Shown: positions 13,185-26,240 of the stretch, one piece after another
Layout: each line of letters begins with the position of its first letter
Position numbering within the stretch: the first letter of the stretch is position 1
From: Agelaius tricolor
Lineage: Eukaryota; Chordata; Aves; Passeriformes; Icteridae
Direction: 5' to 3'
Assembly (NCBI GenBank): GCA_023055355.1
Contig: JALJCS010000002.1
Span: 7,836,001 to 7,900,000 of the forward strand
DNA: 64,000 nucleotides
The notes under the pieces: generated by a model
What the model saw: only the letters and a program-made list of their open reading frames with translations
What the model was told of the DNA's origin: nothing
The model's database searches: none
Made by a program: the position numbers and the translations under genes

Positions 13185-13420
13185 GCATATTGTATCAGCA
13201 CAGTAAAAAACATCATAATGACTATGTTATCTTATCGCAGTGGTGCATAGTTTTGTATGCAAATGTTACCTCAAATAGAGTCAACTACCTGCAATAAAGA
13301 GCATTTATTGTTGGAAATGCAAGAATAATTTCATATTATTTTATTATTACAATTGATTTTCAAAAGAACATCATAGATTTGCACAGATCTATGTTAATGG
13401 ACAGCTTATTCCTTGCTGCT
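13185..13420. promoter_or_regulatory. Possible conserved non-coding element
   Basis: The stretch contains 'gtatgcaaatgttacc', which includes a POU octamer ATGCAAAT, and several TTATT and ATTGTT words, without repeats or useful frames. Support is weak. Confidence 0.22.
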
Positions 13421-16400
13421 TGTATATTGGATGTCACACAAGGCTTTCTGAAATATGACACGGAACATGGGTGAATGAGATGGAGACACAGTCACACACT
13501 TCGTCATGCCAATGTCACGGGCCAGTAACAGAGGGCAAGAGGGAGCTCCTGCAGCTGACCTGGTGACATATTTCACAGCTGGATAGCTTTACAATAATTT
13601 GATTTCTGGGCTAGCCAGGGAAACACCTTCCTAAGATTGCCACTGTCTTGGGCACTCTGGGAAATTAAACTCTGAATCTATATAGACACAGGAGAACAGA
13701 ACTGAAAATTATTTTCACAGCCTTTAAACTCTAAAAGAAGTAGTATTTGCTCTTAATGTAATCTACAAAACTATAATTGAATAGCTTGTCTGGTAACAGC
13801 ATGATAGTATGGCTGAAAATGAGCCCTCTATTTGTATTGGCCATATACAAGTAAAATACTTAAAGCAAGGAAAATTTTGCTCTTCCCATCACAATTCCAC
13901 TTGAAAAAATTACTTCTTTAAACTCCTTCATTTATCAGAACTTCTGCCTGAGATGTGCTGCTTTTCCCCTTTCTGAATTCCTGACACAATATAAATCAAA
14001 CAAATTCAAGATAGCAAAGCCGGGAAAATCATTATAATCGCAAAACCATCAAAAAGGTCAACCAGAAGGAGAACAACAATAGGATTCTGGTAACTGTTTG
14101 GAAAGAAACTATTCTTGCTGCAGTGAAACTCACTGTTTTCATAACAACAAATTAAATACCAAGGTAATTCCCTGGAGCCTTCAGCAGCATGGCTGTGTGG
14201 CAGCAGCAGCAGCCACTTCAGCACAATGCAGAGTGTCATTAGGAAAACCCGCTGGCTGCTGGGCCATTGGGGCAGCTCCGTGGTGTTTGAAGTTACTCTG
14301 GAGTCCAGCCTACCTTTTCAAAGCTCTGCATTGTTACTCTTCTCTTCCTCCCATTCCTGTCCATTTCCTTATTCTCCTCTCTTCCTGTCCCCTGTCAGGC
14401 AGACGTGTTTTGGAATTCATTCATAGTATGAGGCACTGAGTGTTGTCAGACTGGTGCAGGTGGCTGGTGTGCTAGCTTCAATAGCTGGAAATGAGAGAGT
14501 TACAGCTGCACCTCTTTTTCGAGATTTTATTGGCTTCTTGTTGCCTTATAAACACCCTAAAAATGTGTAATTGGTCAAGTGTAAGCTGTTCTCTTACACT
14601 CAAATGGCACAGGAGACGGGTCAGCAAGGTAAGTGTGCTGCAAACCTCCATTCTGAAAAAAGAGTGGCATTTGTATTTGTTTTGTCTGTTCAGCCTTGGA
14701 GAATGAAAAATCAAGACTGGCCTTTCTGAGACTCCTGCTACTCATCTACAAAATGTGATGTTCTATATATCAAAACATTTCAATGATGGTTGCCAAGGAA
14801 CTGCAGGTATCAAAGCAACTTTCTTAATACTTTGCACTGGGAAGCTTAGATTTTCCTGACTAGTGTGCAAAAATGATTATCATTTATCAATTATGGGTGA
14901 ATAGAACGCGTCATTTACATTACTATGTCTGTCCTTGTCTGAGCAACAGGCAGTAACATAATTTATAAACAGCCAGACTGAAACAAACAAACAAAAAAAT
15001 AATCACGTTTACAAAAAAATCCCCTCAATTAAATGTCAGGTAAAAAACATGCTGCAGCAATGCAATCATTGGGGTGCTTGGTCACTGCCAACTGACAGGT
15101 TTAAAATAACCATTCTTATGCAATGAACAGCTATAGAAGTTTCACTGGGTAATAAATACCCATGTGACAACAATAGTCAACTTTATCCTCCAAACCTGTT
15201 CACCACATAGCCTGAGGCTTGGTTTGTCAGGTCTAAAATATGTTTGCTGTGTTGATTCATGGCATTTTCAGGTAAATTCCTGCTACCTTACCTTTCAGAC
15301 CAGGCCCAGTATCTCCAGTCCTTTCACTGAGGCACCTGGCTGATGTAACTTCATGATTTCATGAGATTCAAGGCACAGTGAAATGAGGAGTCAGAGAGGT
15401 GGTAAGGGAGAAGTTGTTCCTCCTCCTTCTCTGGACTCATTGGTTTCTTTCTTCCTTGCTTTTCCATACTGTAATCTCAGGCTGACTGCCCTTGTCCTGG
15501 AGTCAGGCACTGCAGGGGCACCCTGACCCACAGGTAACTCTTCTGCTAATGAAAATAAATGGAATTGAGGGGAATTTTATAAAGATTCTTGTCTTCAAAA
15601 TAAGTTGTCATGCCAACATCAAAATTAGAAGTCAAGAACCCAAAAAGAAGAAACTATTCTGAAAAACAGAACTTAATCTACATTAAATTTTAAACCCAGA
15701 TATCTGATCTGTCTCCTACATACTCAAGCTCTTCCCTCAGATCAGGTAGCTTCTGCATCTAGTCCAGAACTTCTGAGTTAAAGAAACTTTTAAACTTTTC
15801 TCTGGATTTCCCTAGAGATATCAAGTGATGTATCAAATGCATAAATAATTGTTCAGTGAATTTACTGTTAATAACACTTTCAACTTCAAACTGGATTTGA
15901 AAAGAAGTGCTAAAAAACTTGTATTAAATTTCCTACCAGTGCTTTGCCATTGGAGACCACTATCATGGTCCAATGATAATTTTCTGAGACTGCATATTTT
16001 ATTCCTTTCAGTAGTAAAAGAAAATGTTGCAGACTTAAATATCTGTCAGGTTCAAGGACGCCTGTTCTGGCTCCATGTGTGTCCTATTTTGTAGCATAGC
16101 CTCTAAAATCTACTTTAGAACAGTTGTCTTTTTTCTCATGATCCTTTCAGCTACAGTTGCAAACAGAAATAAGCATGAGGCAAGACTTCACTCAGTTTCA
16201 CAAAGGAGAGCTGTGAGTAGCTGAATATTGAATTCTCTGGACATGTGCATGCTTCAAATGGCACACACTGGATTTTACTTCACTTGACATGAAATTGTAG
16301 GGTGGAAAAAGCTGGTGAGAATGTCACTGAGATATGGAATGCATTCACTGAAGAAGCTGAAAAAACTGCTGGGAACCCTTATCTACATTTTGGTTGCCTA

Positions 16401-18144
16401 GAATGCAATATAATGAAAGCAACGTTCCTGTTCATGAAGCAACTTCTGCCCTTACATTTGCTAAATTCCTACCAGAAGGAAGTTTTCTTGGAATGGTGGG
16501 GAAATAAACAATGAAGCAGAGATGCAAACAGTTGGTATTCTGTGATGTCAACAATAATGTGGATGAAAACAATCCACAGACCATTATCTTTACATAAATG
16601 AGATGTTAGCCTTTTGGTGCAAGGCATCTTAATTTTTCCTAAGTTCTAACACATACATTTGCAGAGGTCTGCTTGCCAGTGGCCAGATCTACATAGTTAC
16701 AAAAGAATGGTTTTATTTAAAAGGAAAAACAAGCTTGTTCTCTCCAGGAAAACATCCTCCTCCACTTCCAGGGATTTACAACACATTAAGGAGACCATAA
16801 TCACCAGAACTCTGTTAAAAACATTTGTCTGAAATTACCAAACAGTAGGATGCACAACAGGACAGAGAGAAGCTTCTATTCCAGGCTGATCCAGATAGGG
16901 GTGGCAGAGGAAAGCAAACTAAATCTGTTCTTGTTTTCATTATTGATAAAGTGCTCTGAAACTCACCTCACCATGATTGCCAAATGAAATCTGTGGAGAA
17001 GACCCAGTATGAAAATGGAGGGTTGAAAGTCTAGCCCTGTTGAATGCAACCACAAGATCACAACAGGCTTTTCTTTTGTCCTTTGTCTTTGCATATTACG
17101 TAGGACGTTGTTAATTCATCTTTCAAATGTTCCTTTATGGAAAACATTTACACCTGATACTAGTTTTGCTTTGTTAAAGTGAAATGCTAAACTTAGAATC
17201 ACCATTTAATCATATGTTTCCTGTGCATTCCACCTGAGCACTGTTGAGGCAAGCTTTCCTTCTAATTACAGAGGTGAGCTGAAGAACCAGTGATTAAAAT
17301 AAGATCAGCTTTTCCTTAAATACCGTTTTACTTCAGGAGAGTGATCAAAGTCAGTAGTTGCTTTCAGAGGTATGCTAATTTACAGCACACAAACTTCTTA
17401 AATGAAGAAGAGTGGCCCTCTTTTTCTTGCTTAGATTTAGAAAAAAAAAAGAAAAACCCAAACCAAACTGTGCAGAGTACTGAGCAATCCTTCTATTAAA
17501 AAGCTCTGTCTTCCTGTCAGGTTAACAGGGGACTCAGCCTGAATAAGGCTAAAGCTTTTGCCAAAAAGCCACAGGGAAGATTGTGTTCTGTCTATAATTT
17601 TGTTGTCACAATAACACCCATTGTTTTTTTTCTTTAATTTTTTTAAAATTTGCTTTTCATTAAGGAGAAGGAGATTTTTGTGGCATTGTCAGTGCTTGCA
17701 AAGCACTTTTAGATCCATGGTGCAGTAATGTGTAACATCCATGTATACGTGGTGCATATGCATGGGTACATATAAAGTGTTACCCATAATTATTTGTGTT
17801 TCCTCCCTGTTCCTGATGCCTTGTGAAGCATGTTTACAGCATCTGAAACCAAAACCAAGCCCAGAATAATTTGTCAGATTTACAGAGTTCTAGTAACTCT
17901 CTGATAAGAGTTATGTGTCATCTAGGAGAAGCCTGAATGAAGCACAAAGTCCAATTTCTCCTCAGGACACCTGGGCAAGCTGATGCCTGGGAAGGAGAGG
18001 AGTGCACAGCTTATCCTGCTGTGTTGTCTGCTCTGTGTGAATGCTGGAACTGGATCAAAAAGGCTCCCTCTAAGTATGTCCAACACACTTGTGGTAGCAG
18101 TGGGAAATGGGCACTCGTGAGATACCTTGTTCTTTATCTGGGAA
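13421..18144. other. Mostly unique sequence, no gene seen
   Basis: Apart from the candidate element at 14.8-15.0 kb, only chance-like frames are present, for example 113 codons at 14098-14439 and 70 codons at 16302-16514. The latter is unusually hydrophilic at its start but matches nothing I know. The A-rich tract at 17440-17456 is simple sequence. Confidence 0.55.
14805..14960. promoter_or_regulatory. Candidate conserved non-coding element
   Basis: Repeat-free AT-rich sequence includes 'atcaaagcaactttc', 'aaatgattatcatttatcaa' and 'cgcgtcatttacattac'. The ACGCGT at 14906-14911 carries two CpGs in a strongly CpG-poor window; retained CpGs can mark unmethylated or constrained sequence. No frame or repeat explains the segment. 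Confidence 0.25.
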
Positions 18145-18175
18145 CAGGTATATCTCTGTTCAGGTATATCTCTGT
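18145..18175. repeat. Short tandem duplication, 15 bp x 2
   Basis: The word caggtatatctctgt occurs at 18145-18159 and 18161-18175. Confidence 0.9.
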
Positions 18176-18300
18176 GTCTGCAGAACCAGTCACACTAACC
18201 TACAGTGGAGCTTTGCTCTCTGCCAACTTGAGCACATTTCCACCATAACTGCAAGAGAGGGCAGCAGAGCCCTCCTCCAAAGCAGAATGCTGACAGAAAA

Positions 18301-18322
18301 GCATTCTAAAAGCATTCTAAAA
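18301..18322. repeat. Short tandem duplication, 11 bp x 2
   Basis: The unit gcattctaaaa is repeated head to tail at 18301-18311 and 18312-18322. Confidence 0.9.
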
Positions 18323-18992
18323 GTGTTTAGGCTTCTGATTAAATGTAAAAATATTCAGGGCATATCTGCTCTGTAGGCCACAGAAGGAGGGTGTCACCAG
18401 TTGTTTTTCTTTGATAATAAGTGATCCTATTGATGACTATTTGGAGGTATCCTGTCATTTAAAATCACAGCACCCAACAATTGTGTTCAGATCCGAAACA
18501 GACTGTTTCAGCTATCCAAAATAAATAGTAGGATGGTGGCTTGAACCATTTCTTGTTGCCAGGACCAGGACACCCTGAACACACTTTGACTCAGTACAGG
18601 TGTTGAAATCACTACAGGATTATCCCTGGAGGTGGGTAATCCTTTAAAGGTTCAGAGCTTTGGGTTAGATAAAAATCTAAACATTTGGATGTTTATCTGA
18701 AACCTTATCCCAGTCATCTAAACTCCTGGAGGCTGAACACCCATCAGTTGCAGATCTACAAGTAAAAAAGTAGTAGGGTCTTGTGTTTCTACAGACTTAT
18801 AGCCTGATCCTGACATCTCTGAATAAACAAAACCTCACATTGATATCAACTTGCCTTTGAGCTGGGGTATGGGGAATTGGAAGTTCCCTTCAGCTAAAAG
18901 TGATCAAAAACATTATCTGATGGGGGTAGAGGAGGAAGTTTTGGTTACAAAATATAGGATTTTTTTTTCCTTATGAAAGTCACTCATAGCAA

Positions 18993-19004
18993 TTTTTTTT
19001 TTTT
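18993..19004. repeat. Poly-T tract
   Basis: Twelve thymines. The A-rich tract 64 bases downstream makes this a potential inverted pair. Confidence 0.9.
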
Positions 19005-19067
19005 CACTGAAAATCTGTATACTTGAAAATTGTTAGAAAAGCTTTGGCAATTTTCCTTTATTTTCTC

Positions 19068-19070
19068 ACA

Positions 19071-19102
<32 letters not shown>

Positions 19103-19107
19103 AAATA
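19068..19107. repeat. (A)n-G low-complexity tract
   Basis: Runs of 9-10 adenines separated by single guanines give a period near 10-11. A poly-T run lies just upstream at 18993-19004. Confidence 0.93.
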
Positions 19108-21534
19108 ATGAAGGATTTTAAGTCCCTACTGGCATTTTGACTAAGGTCACCTTAACTGAGGCTGTGGGCTGTGGTGCCTCACAAGAAGCATAAGAAAGAC
19201 TGTGAGTGTGAAACATGGACACTGCAGTTCAAAACAGTGGATTATATCAGTGCAGAGATATTTTGCTTCTCTACTACAGTACCTCAAATTTTTCCATTTT
19301 GCACCAAATGTTTTGCTCCTTTCTAGCATTTCAATCAACAAAACAATTTTGGTAGGTGGAGAAAAATTAACTTATGTCTATTAAAATGTGTGAGAGCATA
19401 TTTCTGAAGAGGGGGGAGGGTAAGGGCAGAGTTTGAGTAATTACTCCTATCCTTTGCTGCCATTCCCATGTTATTTTTTTGTGCCATGCATCCCAGGCTG
19501 TATGAGAGGTATATGTGTGAGGAAACTGGGCACATCCTGGATATGTAATGTGCCCAGACCCATTTCACAGAGTTATGACCATTGCTTTCTCCTCAAGGCT
19601 TCCTGAAACCAGCAGCGCTGCTAGCTCCCAGTTCCCACCACTACACGGAAAGAAAAGCTGCTGAAAGAAGGCAAGAAATGGAGAAAGGAGAGGAAATTCA
19701 TCAGGTGAGACAGGTTCATGGCTGGAAACATGGTAGATACAGGTTCAGTTTTCTACTCCAGCACAACTTCTCTCCTTCACCTTAGAGGACTCCTTTTGTC
19801 TGTGTTTTCCCTGTTGACTGTAGAGGCTAACACATCTATCTTAAGGGGCATTTCAAAGATAAACACTAAAAAACCCCACAAAATCACTGTTTAACAGAGT
19901 AACAGGAGCTACAGGTGCTCAGGGAACAGACAAGAAACTGGAGTTCACTACTTTTTGGCAAACACAGGCACTTTATCAAGGTCTGGCCCACTTGTCTATG
20001 CTGCTGTTCTTTAACTGAACCTTTTCCATGCCCCTAACACATTAGTATAGTAGAGAATTAACATTGTTTTCCAGTATTTTAGTGGCTGGGAAGAGAATTC
20101 AAACACTTCCCCTTTCCTTTTCCTCCTGATATGCCAGTTACAGTCCCAAGTTCACAAGGGCAATTCTGCTCATTCCTGTACTTTTGGAACCATGTGTATA
20201 GCTGCCACACCACTTTTGTAACAACACTGTCAATTTGGGAATTAAAAAAATGCACTGATTTGTTTGTTTTGGGACTACAGTAGGGTGACAAGGTAATGGT
20301 CTTTAATTAGGAAGATGTTAGTATGACTCTTCTTTGATACAGCTATTTCAAGTTGATGTCTAGAGACAAAGTGATATTCAGAGTTTCACAGAATAATTAT
20401 TTTCTCCTGTCCATGGCACAGTTGTCTCTTTTTGGCAGTGAAAAGAGCTTGCATGAAAAGGGAGGGAATGATTTACTTTGTATTATTACATTCTGGGGCT
20501 CAGGAGAATCGTAATTCCACTTCTGTTGAAGAAAACTATTTTCATTCTCCTGGCATTTTTCAAGCATCATTGTGCTTTGATAACGTATTCTCTGTCAAGC
20601 TTCCCTATTTAAGCAATACACTTGTTTTCCCTGGTTAACTACCTTTTATATGTACAGATGTTATTTCTCATCAATATTTATGCTTCAAATAAAAATGCTA
20701 ATTTGGTTCATGCAGAAAGACACGACTTCCTTTTTTTTTTTTTCTGAGTAGCTGTGCTGTTACCAAGATGATTTCAAGTAGGTCAGTAAAATATTTTATT
20801 TTATAAAAGGTATTTCCTTCTCAGTTCTGTTGCTTCTGAGCATTACTCTGAAAATCCTACCCCTTGCAGGGGCTACCCAGAAATCAGGGCCTTTCTTTTG
20901 GAGTTGCAGAGGAGAGTTTTTTTGCAGGGGGTGGGAGGGGAAAGGAATGACATAAGAGAAAATGCATCTCAGTGACTCATGAATCCAAGGCAATCTGCCC
21001 ACCTGCTCCTCAGTGTGCCCTGGGTTCTCCCAGCAGTGCTGGTGTGCATTGCAGGAGTGGGAGAGGGCTGGGGAGTGTGCACCACCCCTCAGAGGCACAC
21101 ATTCCACTACTGCAAACACATCTGGGCTCCCCTTCTCGCTTCATTCCCTCGCCCACATCGCTCTGGGGGAAATTCTTGCAGGATGCTTCCTGTTTTTCAC
21201 TTAATCCTCTCTCATCTTTAAATTCTATTAAACTGGGCACTATGAAAGCTTCCAATGATTTGTTAATTGAGAATTGTTTTCATGGAACTACTCGATACTT
21301 GCAGTAAGCATTTTCTGGCCTTGTCAACACCTGAATTTTTTGGCTGCAGTTTCTCAGCACAGTGGTAAGCACCTCTGGGTCTTGCCCACCTTATGCATCA
21401 CCACAGAAGCACTGACTCAGTTCCAGACAGGTTTTAGCCTCCCGGACCTGTAAAAGGCAGTTGCACTTTTCTCAGTGAAGGTGTCATTTGAAGCTTACAG
21501 TCACCTGCCACACAGCAAGGAGCATGTACCTTGT
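19108..21534. other. No gene seen; unique sequence
   Basis: Around 20830-21220 the sequence is GC-richer and has several overlapping frames of 80-111 codons on both strands. CpG remains low, so this is not a CpG island or an obvious promoter. Confidence 0.55.
20731..20743. repeat. Poly-T tract
   Basis: Thirteen thymines. Read in reverse it is an A-run, but no AATAAA lies at the right distance, so a retrogene tail is not supported. Confidence 0.85.
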
Positions 21535-21896
21535 TACTCTGCCCAGCTCTGAGGCCCCCAGCATAAGGACTGGATCTGCTGGAACAAGCCCATGGGAGGG
21601 CCACAAAGATGCTGAGAGGGCTGGAGCATCTCTCTTACGAAGGCAGACTGAGAGAGCTGGCATTGTACGAGAGATTCAGTTTAGATGAGATATTCAAAAA
21701 CTTCTTTACTTCTAGGATGGTGATGCACTGGAACAGGCTGCCCAGAGAAGCTGCATATGCCTCATCCCTGGAAGTTAAAGGCCAGGTTAGATAGAGCCCT
21801 GAGCAACCTGATCTAGTGGAAGGTGTCCCTTCCCATGGCAGGGGGGTAGGAATCTGTGAGGTCCCTTCCAGCCCAAATAATTCTGTCATTCTATGG
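21535..21896 (+). mobile_element. CR1 LINE 3' end, internally deleted
   Basis: The match begins near 'ccagctctgaggcccccag' and runs through the 'agggccacaaagatg', 'gggctggagcatctctc' and 'ggcagactgagagagctgg' landmarks of the CR1 C-terminal region. It then jumps, just after 21670, to 'aacttctttact', having lost roughly 150-200 bases of the consensus. It continues through 'cactggaacaggctgcccagagaagctg' and 'ctagtggaaggtgtccct'. It closes with the CR1 3' end 'ggtcccttccagcccaaataattctgtcattctatgg'-like sequence. The short reading frames here are decayed remains of the LINE protein, not genes. Confidence 0.93.
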
Positions 21897-22710
21897 GTAA
21901 AAACCGGTTACTCTAGAAGAACAATTCACTAGGTAGACAGGTATTGCTCTGAAATTTTGTGCTGAGCCCTGAGATGAGGATTTGTGTTCATTTCATATTT
22001 TTCTTGAGTTTTTGCAGGGGGTATCTAGAGAGCCAATTGTGTGAAAATCTATATAAACCCAGTATGTTCCCAGAAGCCATTAGGGGTACATATCACTGTG
22101 CCTCAATTTGCTATGGCAACTTGTACATGCACCTCTCACATTCCATGTACAAGCAATACAAATGAAAACTGGAAATGCCAAACATTTGCAGTGGCTGCCT
22201 TCCACAAACAATACTACCAACTCAGACACTTCCTAGAGATTATTTAAAGATGACATATTTTCCAGTTAACTCAAAAAGAAAGCAACAGCAATTAAATGTC
22301 CTGGCTGTAGATATTTCCCTGTAAGATGTGGTAAGAATTGCTCAGCCATGTGCCACAGCAACAAACAGCTTTCTGAGCTACAATCCACCCCACCTGATAG
22401 AAATTCAGATGACCCAGGTATTAAGCAGAGTATTGGCCATCATTTCACAAGTGGTCAAAGATGTACTGCACTCCTAACTTTAGGAGCAAAGCTGCTTGTG
22501 ATATCATTGCTACATTTAAATGGAGCTTGTTTCTGTGGTCCATGAGGGAGAAAAAACATTTTATCCCTTGGTGGTGAATGAAGAGTAGGTAAAAGGTGCA
22601 TTCCCAGGTAGAAAATGCATCAAACAGAAGACACTGCAGGGGAAACTGAAAATACAGGGGCCAAGTGGACAGAACAGAGAGTCAGGGCCAGTAACAGGGA
22701 GCTGCCAGTC

Positions 22711-22718
22711 TGTGTATA

Positions 22719-22760
<42 letters not shown>

Positions 22761-22772
22761 CACATACACACA
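22711..22772. repeat. (TA)n microsatellite with flanking (CA)/(TG) ends
   Basis: An almost uninterrupted TA run occupies 22722-22760 with one 'ttta' interruption. It is preceded by 'tgtgtatatgca' and followed by 'cacatacacaca', so the tract is roughly palindromic and could extrude as a cruciform. Likely length-polymorphic. Confidence 0.95.
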
Positions 22773-23094
22773 GAGCCCATTCTAAATACAGACAAGTTTT
22801 CTACCCTGTGCAATTCACGTGGACAGGAATCCCAGCTCAATGGATGTTATTCAAAGTATTCCACCACCCCCTGAAAAAAACAGTAGGCTTTTTTTGCTGT
22901 GTCAAGACAGGCAAACTGGTTCAAAGCACTTAAGCCAGCAAACATGTCTGCAATGCAGCCCAGCCTAAAGGCAGCAACAGACTAATCATTTAATAAGGCT
23001 GCCCCATCAGGCTTAATTTCAGCCTTTAAAATGCCTTGTGTGATTGGACCTTTGGGTGAGACACATTCATTATAGAAGTACATTATTTCTTAAA

Positions 23095-23160
23095 TGGTAA
23101 ATTCTTTGGGGCAGGAACCCTGAGTTCCTACAGGTCTCTATTTGCAGAGGCCTCATTCAA
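23095..23160 (+). repeat. Possible ancient MIR/L2-like 3' module
   Basis: The core 'aaattctttggggcaggaac' closely resembles the 'taagctctttggggcaggga' module of the ancient repeat family seen in antisense at 11.1 kb. Beyond about 30 bases the similarity is loose, so the extent is a guess. Confidence 0.42.
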
Positions 23161-26029
23161 GGATCCCTCCACTATTACAGCCTCAGAAGGCACAGTGGTC
23201 AGAGTGCATTTCAGTTGTTTAAAGTACTTTGGTTTTTACTGCTAAAGATGTAATCTTGCATTTCTTTCACTGACATGGTATCATACACATAGAGCAAATG
23301 GTACCAGCCAGCGAGCAAGCCCTGACTCAGACGTGTGTACTTCAGTGGTGCCAGCATCAGCCAACAATAACGTGCTGTCAGAAACCTGGATTAACCCTCA
23401 GACTAGGTGAAAAGAAAGGATTAAATGAAATCCACTGGTAATATTCCAGGCTCTGAGAATGGGAATGTGAAACAAAACATTGTATACAAACTTAAGAAAT
23501 GAGATGGAATATGTAAGAAAGCGACAACACTGCAGCCTGAAGGAAAACTGCCAGGCATTGTGCAGTCCCTTACATTGAGAGTTGTGGGACAAAATATTGA
23601 TGTACTGTAGAAATGTGGCTCTAACATCTTAAACTCTAATTTTTCTCATCCAAAATTTATGCATATAAACTACGAACAGAGCACTTGGTCCTAACTCTGC
23701 AGATAGCCTGAAACCACCTGAGAGGTGTGAGTCTCCTAACAGGGACAACATAGGCATGTAAGGGATCAAGTCTGTTAATTACTTTGCTGCTGACAGCATT
23801 GGTAGAACCATGCAGCTGCTGCATTTCTCCCAAAAACCCAAACTACAGCATTGCCCTCAGCTACTCCTTGCACTGCTCCTGCAAAAACCTTCATCTCTCA
23901 GCTGAGGTCAGCTGTGGGATGCCAGTTGCAGAGATGGAGGTGCTGCTGGGTTTTGCCACATGAGGGAAGAAGACCTTCTTGGCTGACCTTCCTGCCAAGG
24001 CAGCGAGCAGACAGGCTACTAGGATTGCAACTTTTCCTGCAGCCAGTCAGATAAAAAATTCCTCTCCTCTGATTTTGTGACATTATGTCAGAAAAGCAAG
24101 AGATAATAAGCTGGAGGAGCCCCTGGGTGAGGCACATGCAACTGCTATGAACCACTCTTGCCTTCCCTCTGTGAGTGCCTAGGCCACCCTATGTGGGTGT
24201 TGCTATCAGCTCAGATCATAAGCTGTTTGTCTCAGAGCTGTCTTGCCAGTTCAAAAGAGAAGTCTCCTGCAGCTCTCATCCCTAGGTAGATCCACCCTGC
24301 TGTCTGCACGAGTCCCAGAAGACTCAGAGCTCAGTTCACTGTGAATTAGAAGGGCAAGAGATTTGATTTTCTTTTGGATTCCTTGCCACCAGCTATAAAA
24401 AACAAGCTGCCATTCAGCTCTTATCTGCCAAGCTCTGTATATGTGAATTTTGCTTCCTGTTATTGCAGCAACGGCAGGGATGGAGAAATGCTCTTGATTT
24501 CCTTTTTGAGAAGAATTTTCTTTTCTAAACAATTGGTATTAACCAGAACAAAACAACCAAGAAACAGCATGCTCGTTTCACAGATTCCAGTAATGTTAGA
24601 GCTCTGTACATTGTTTCAGCTCTTGCTGAGATGAAGCCTGATTACCTTAATGTTAGCCAGCCATTTAATTTGTTTTACTCAGGGACACTTTCACTAGAGG
24701 CTTCCTGACCCCTGAGGAACTGGCTCTGCTTGCAATAGCATGGGTGGGCAAAGAATGACGACAGGGTTTTTGCCTGACTTCTAGGAAAATACCTGTCTGT
24801 GTTCACAATGTGCCTGTTCACCTGCATTTTCATATGGGTGTGTGAATGTATTTGCCAGCGGAGACTTAGGTGTGTCCTCCACTTGTGGCTTCTGACCAAT
24901 CTCCACCAGAGGAGCATAGGTTACAAGACTAAGTAAGGTCCTGCAAGTCAAACAAAAGAGACACTTCAGAAAAGGGCCACTCAAGGGTAAAGCTGCTGGT
25001 TGAACTTCTCAGAGAAGGCACCTGACAGTGCAACAAAAACTTCATTTGGAGCCTGATGCAAAGTGGCCACAAACCCAGGAGCTTGCAGGTAGATCCCAAC
25101 AACCCCAGCAGGTTTCCCAGTGTGCCTGTGCTCTGCTGCAGCCTGGTGGAGCTGAGCAAACTGATGGTACAATCATTACCACCTGCTTGCTCACTTGTCC
25201 CTGTGGTCAGGACCTGGCTTACCCAGGACACCACGTAACCATGCAGCCCATACAACATCTGATGTAGATCCATATGGAATATTGGTCAAAAAACGTAGGT
25301 CTGACTGAGAGAGTCACCCTAATTCAAAGGTTCTCAAAACTAGTACTTGTGAAGAAAGTCCCAATCCTGTCTTAGATTAATCTGTCAATGCAGGGCACTG
25401 ATGGACCATGGGCTACTGGGTGAGGGAAACGCACTTGCTTAAACACAAAAGCTTGAGGGCTTTCCCTTGTCTCATGAGTCTATTTGTGACAAACGAGATG
25501 AGCAGAGCCAGTAAAGAAAATACTCCTTCCTTGCACACTAGACACACTTTGGGCAGGCCCGGTCTTACGTGTCTTCCAAGACCTTGGGAGGTAGGAGTAC
25601 AACATCCATGCGTTTCCTATGGTATCCTTATTGCAACTCAGCTTCCTGGTGCACATACTGTTACAGGAGCAGAGGATAGAGAAATAGAGATAAGATAGAC
25701 AGGACCATTGATATTACTCCCAAAAGACCAGATCCAGCCCTCTTGTTCCCTAAAGCAAACTGGATCAGGGTACATGAGTCACTTTCTGCAGCTACAGGTC
25801 AACGAGAGACACAGGCTCTAGAGCCAGGCTGCCCAGCAACAGGCCAGTCTTTACAGCAGGATGATGAATTATTAGAGACCTAAGTACATTGTGATGAGGT
25901 GGCATAACCATTATCTATTCTACAATGAAACAGCTTGCACTTCTCATGAGAGCTCATCAGAACTGTAACTTTTCAGTTTAAATCTTATCGTGCTGTATGA
26001 GCAGCTGGTTTACGTTTTGCATTGTCCAT
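23161..26029. other. No gene seen; unique sequence
   Basis: Frames reach 114 codons (25273-24929, minus strand) but are opposed by frames of similar length on the other strand. 'aaaggttctcaaaac' at 25326-25340 recalls a hAT transposon end, but no partner end was found. Confidence 0.55.
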
Positions 26030-26240
26030 TTCAAGGAATTATTCTCCTCTGTTTGTTTCTTAAAAATTAATATCTTGCATCTTGCCTTACTTTGATGGTT
26101 TGTTTTACGTTTCAGGAATGCAAAACAATTGCACAATAAATCACTGGAGGAATGTACATGGGGGTTATTTGTCATGGTTATAAATAAATGAACTTTAGCA
26201 ATAGTTGATAAACAGAAGATTATGGACAATTTGGGCAGGC
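26030..26240. promoter_or_regulatory. Possible conserved non-coding element
   Basis: A repeat-free stretch with 'ttaaaaattaatatcttgc', 'aaaacaattgcacaataaat' and 'gttataaataaatg' has several homeobox-, SOX- and MEF2-like words. It overlaps an 83-codon minus-strand frame that shows no protein character. Confidence 0.22.

Noticed and set aside
16302..16514. 70-codon frame starting MEKAGENVTEIWNAFTEEAEK
   Set aside because: The start looks protein-like, but there is no homology I recognise, no plausible splice sites and the second half is unremarkable.
20731..20743. Poly-T run as the reversed tail of a processed pseudogene
   Set aside because: No AATAAA at the proper distance and no coding remnant on the expected side.
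25326..25340. 'aaaggttctcaaaac' as a hAT-type transposon end
   Set aside because: Only one end matches and no inverted partner or 8-bp duplication was found.
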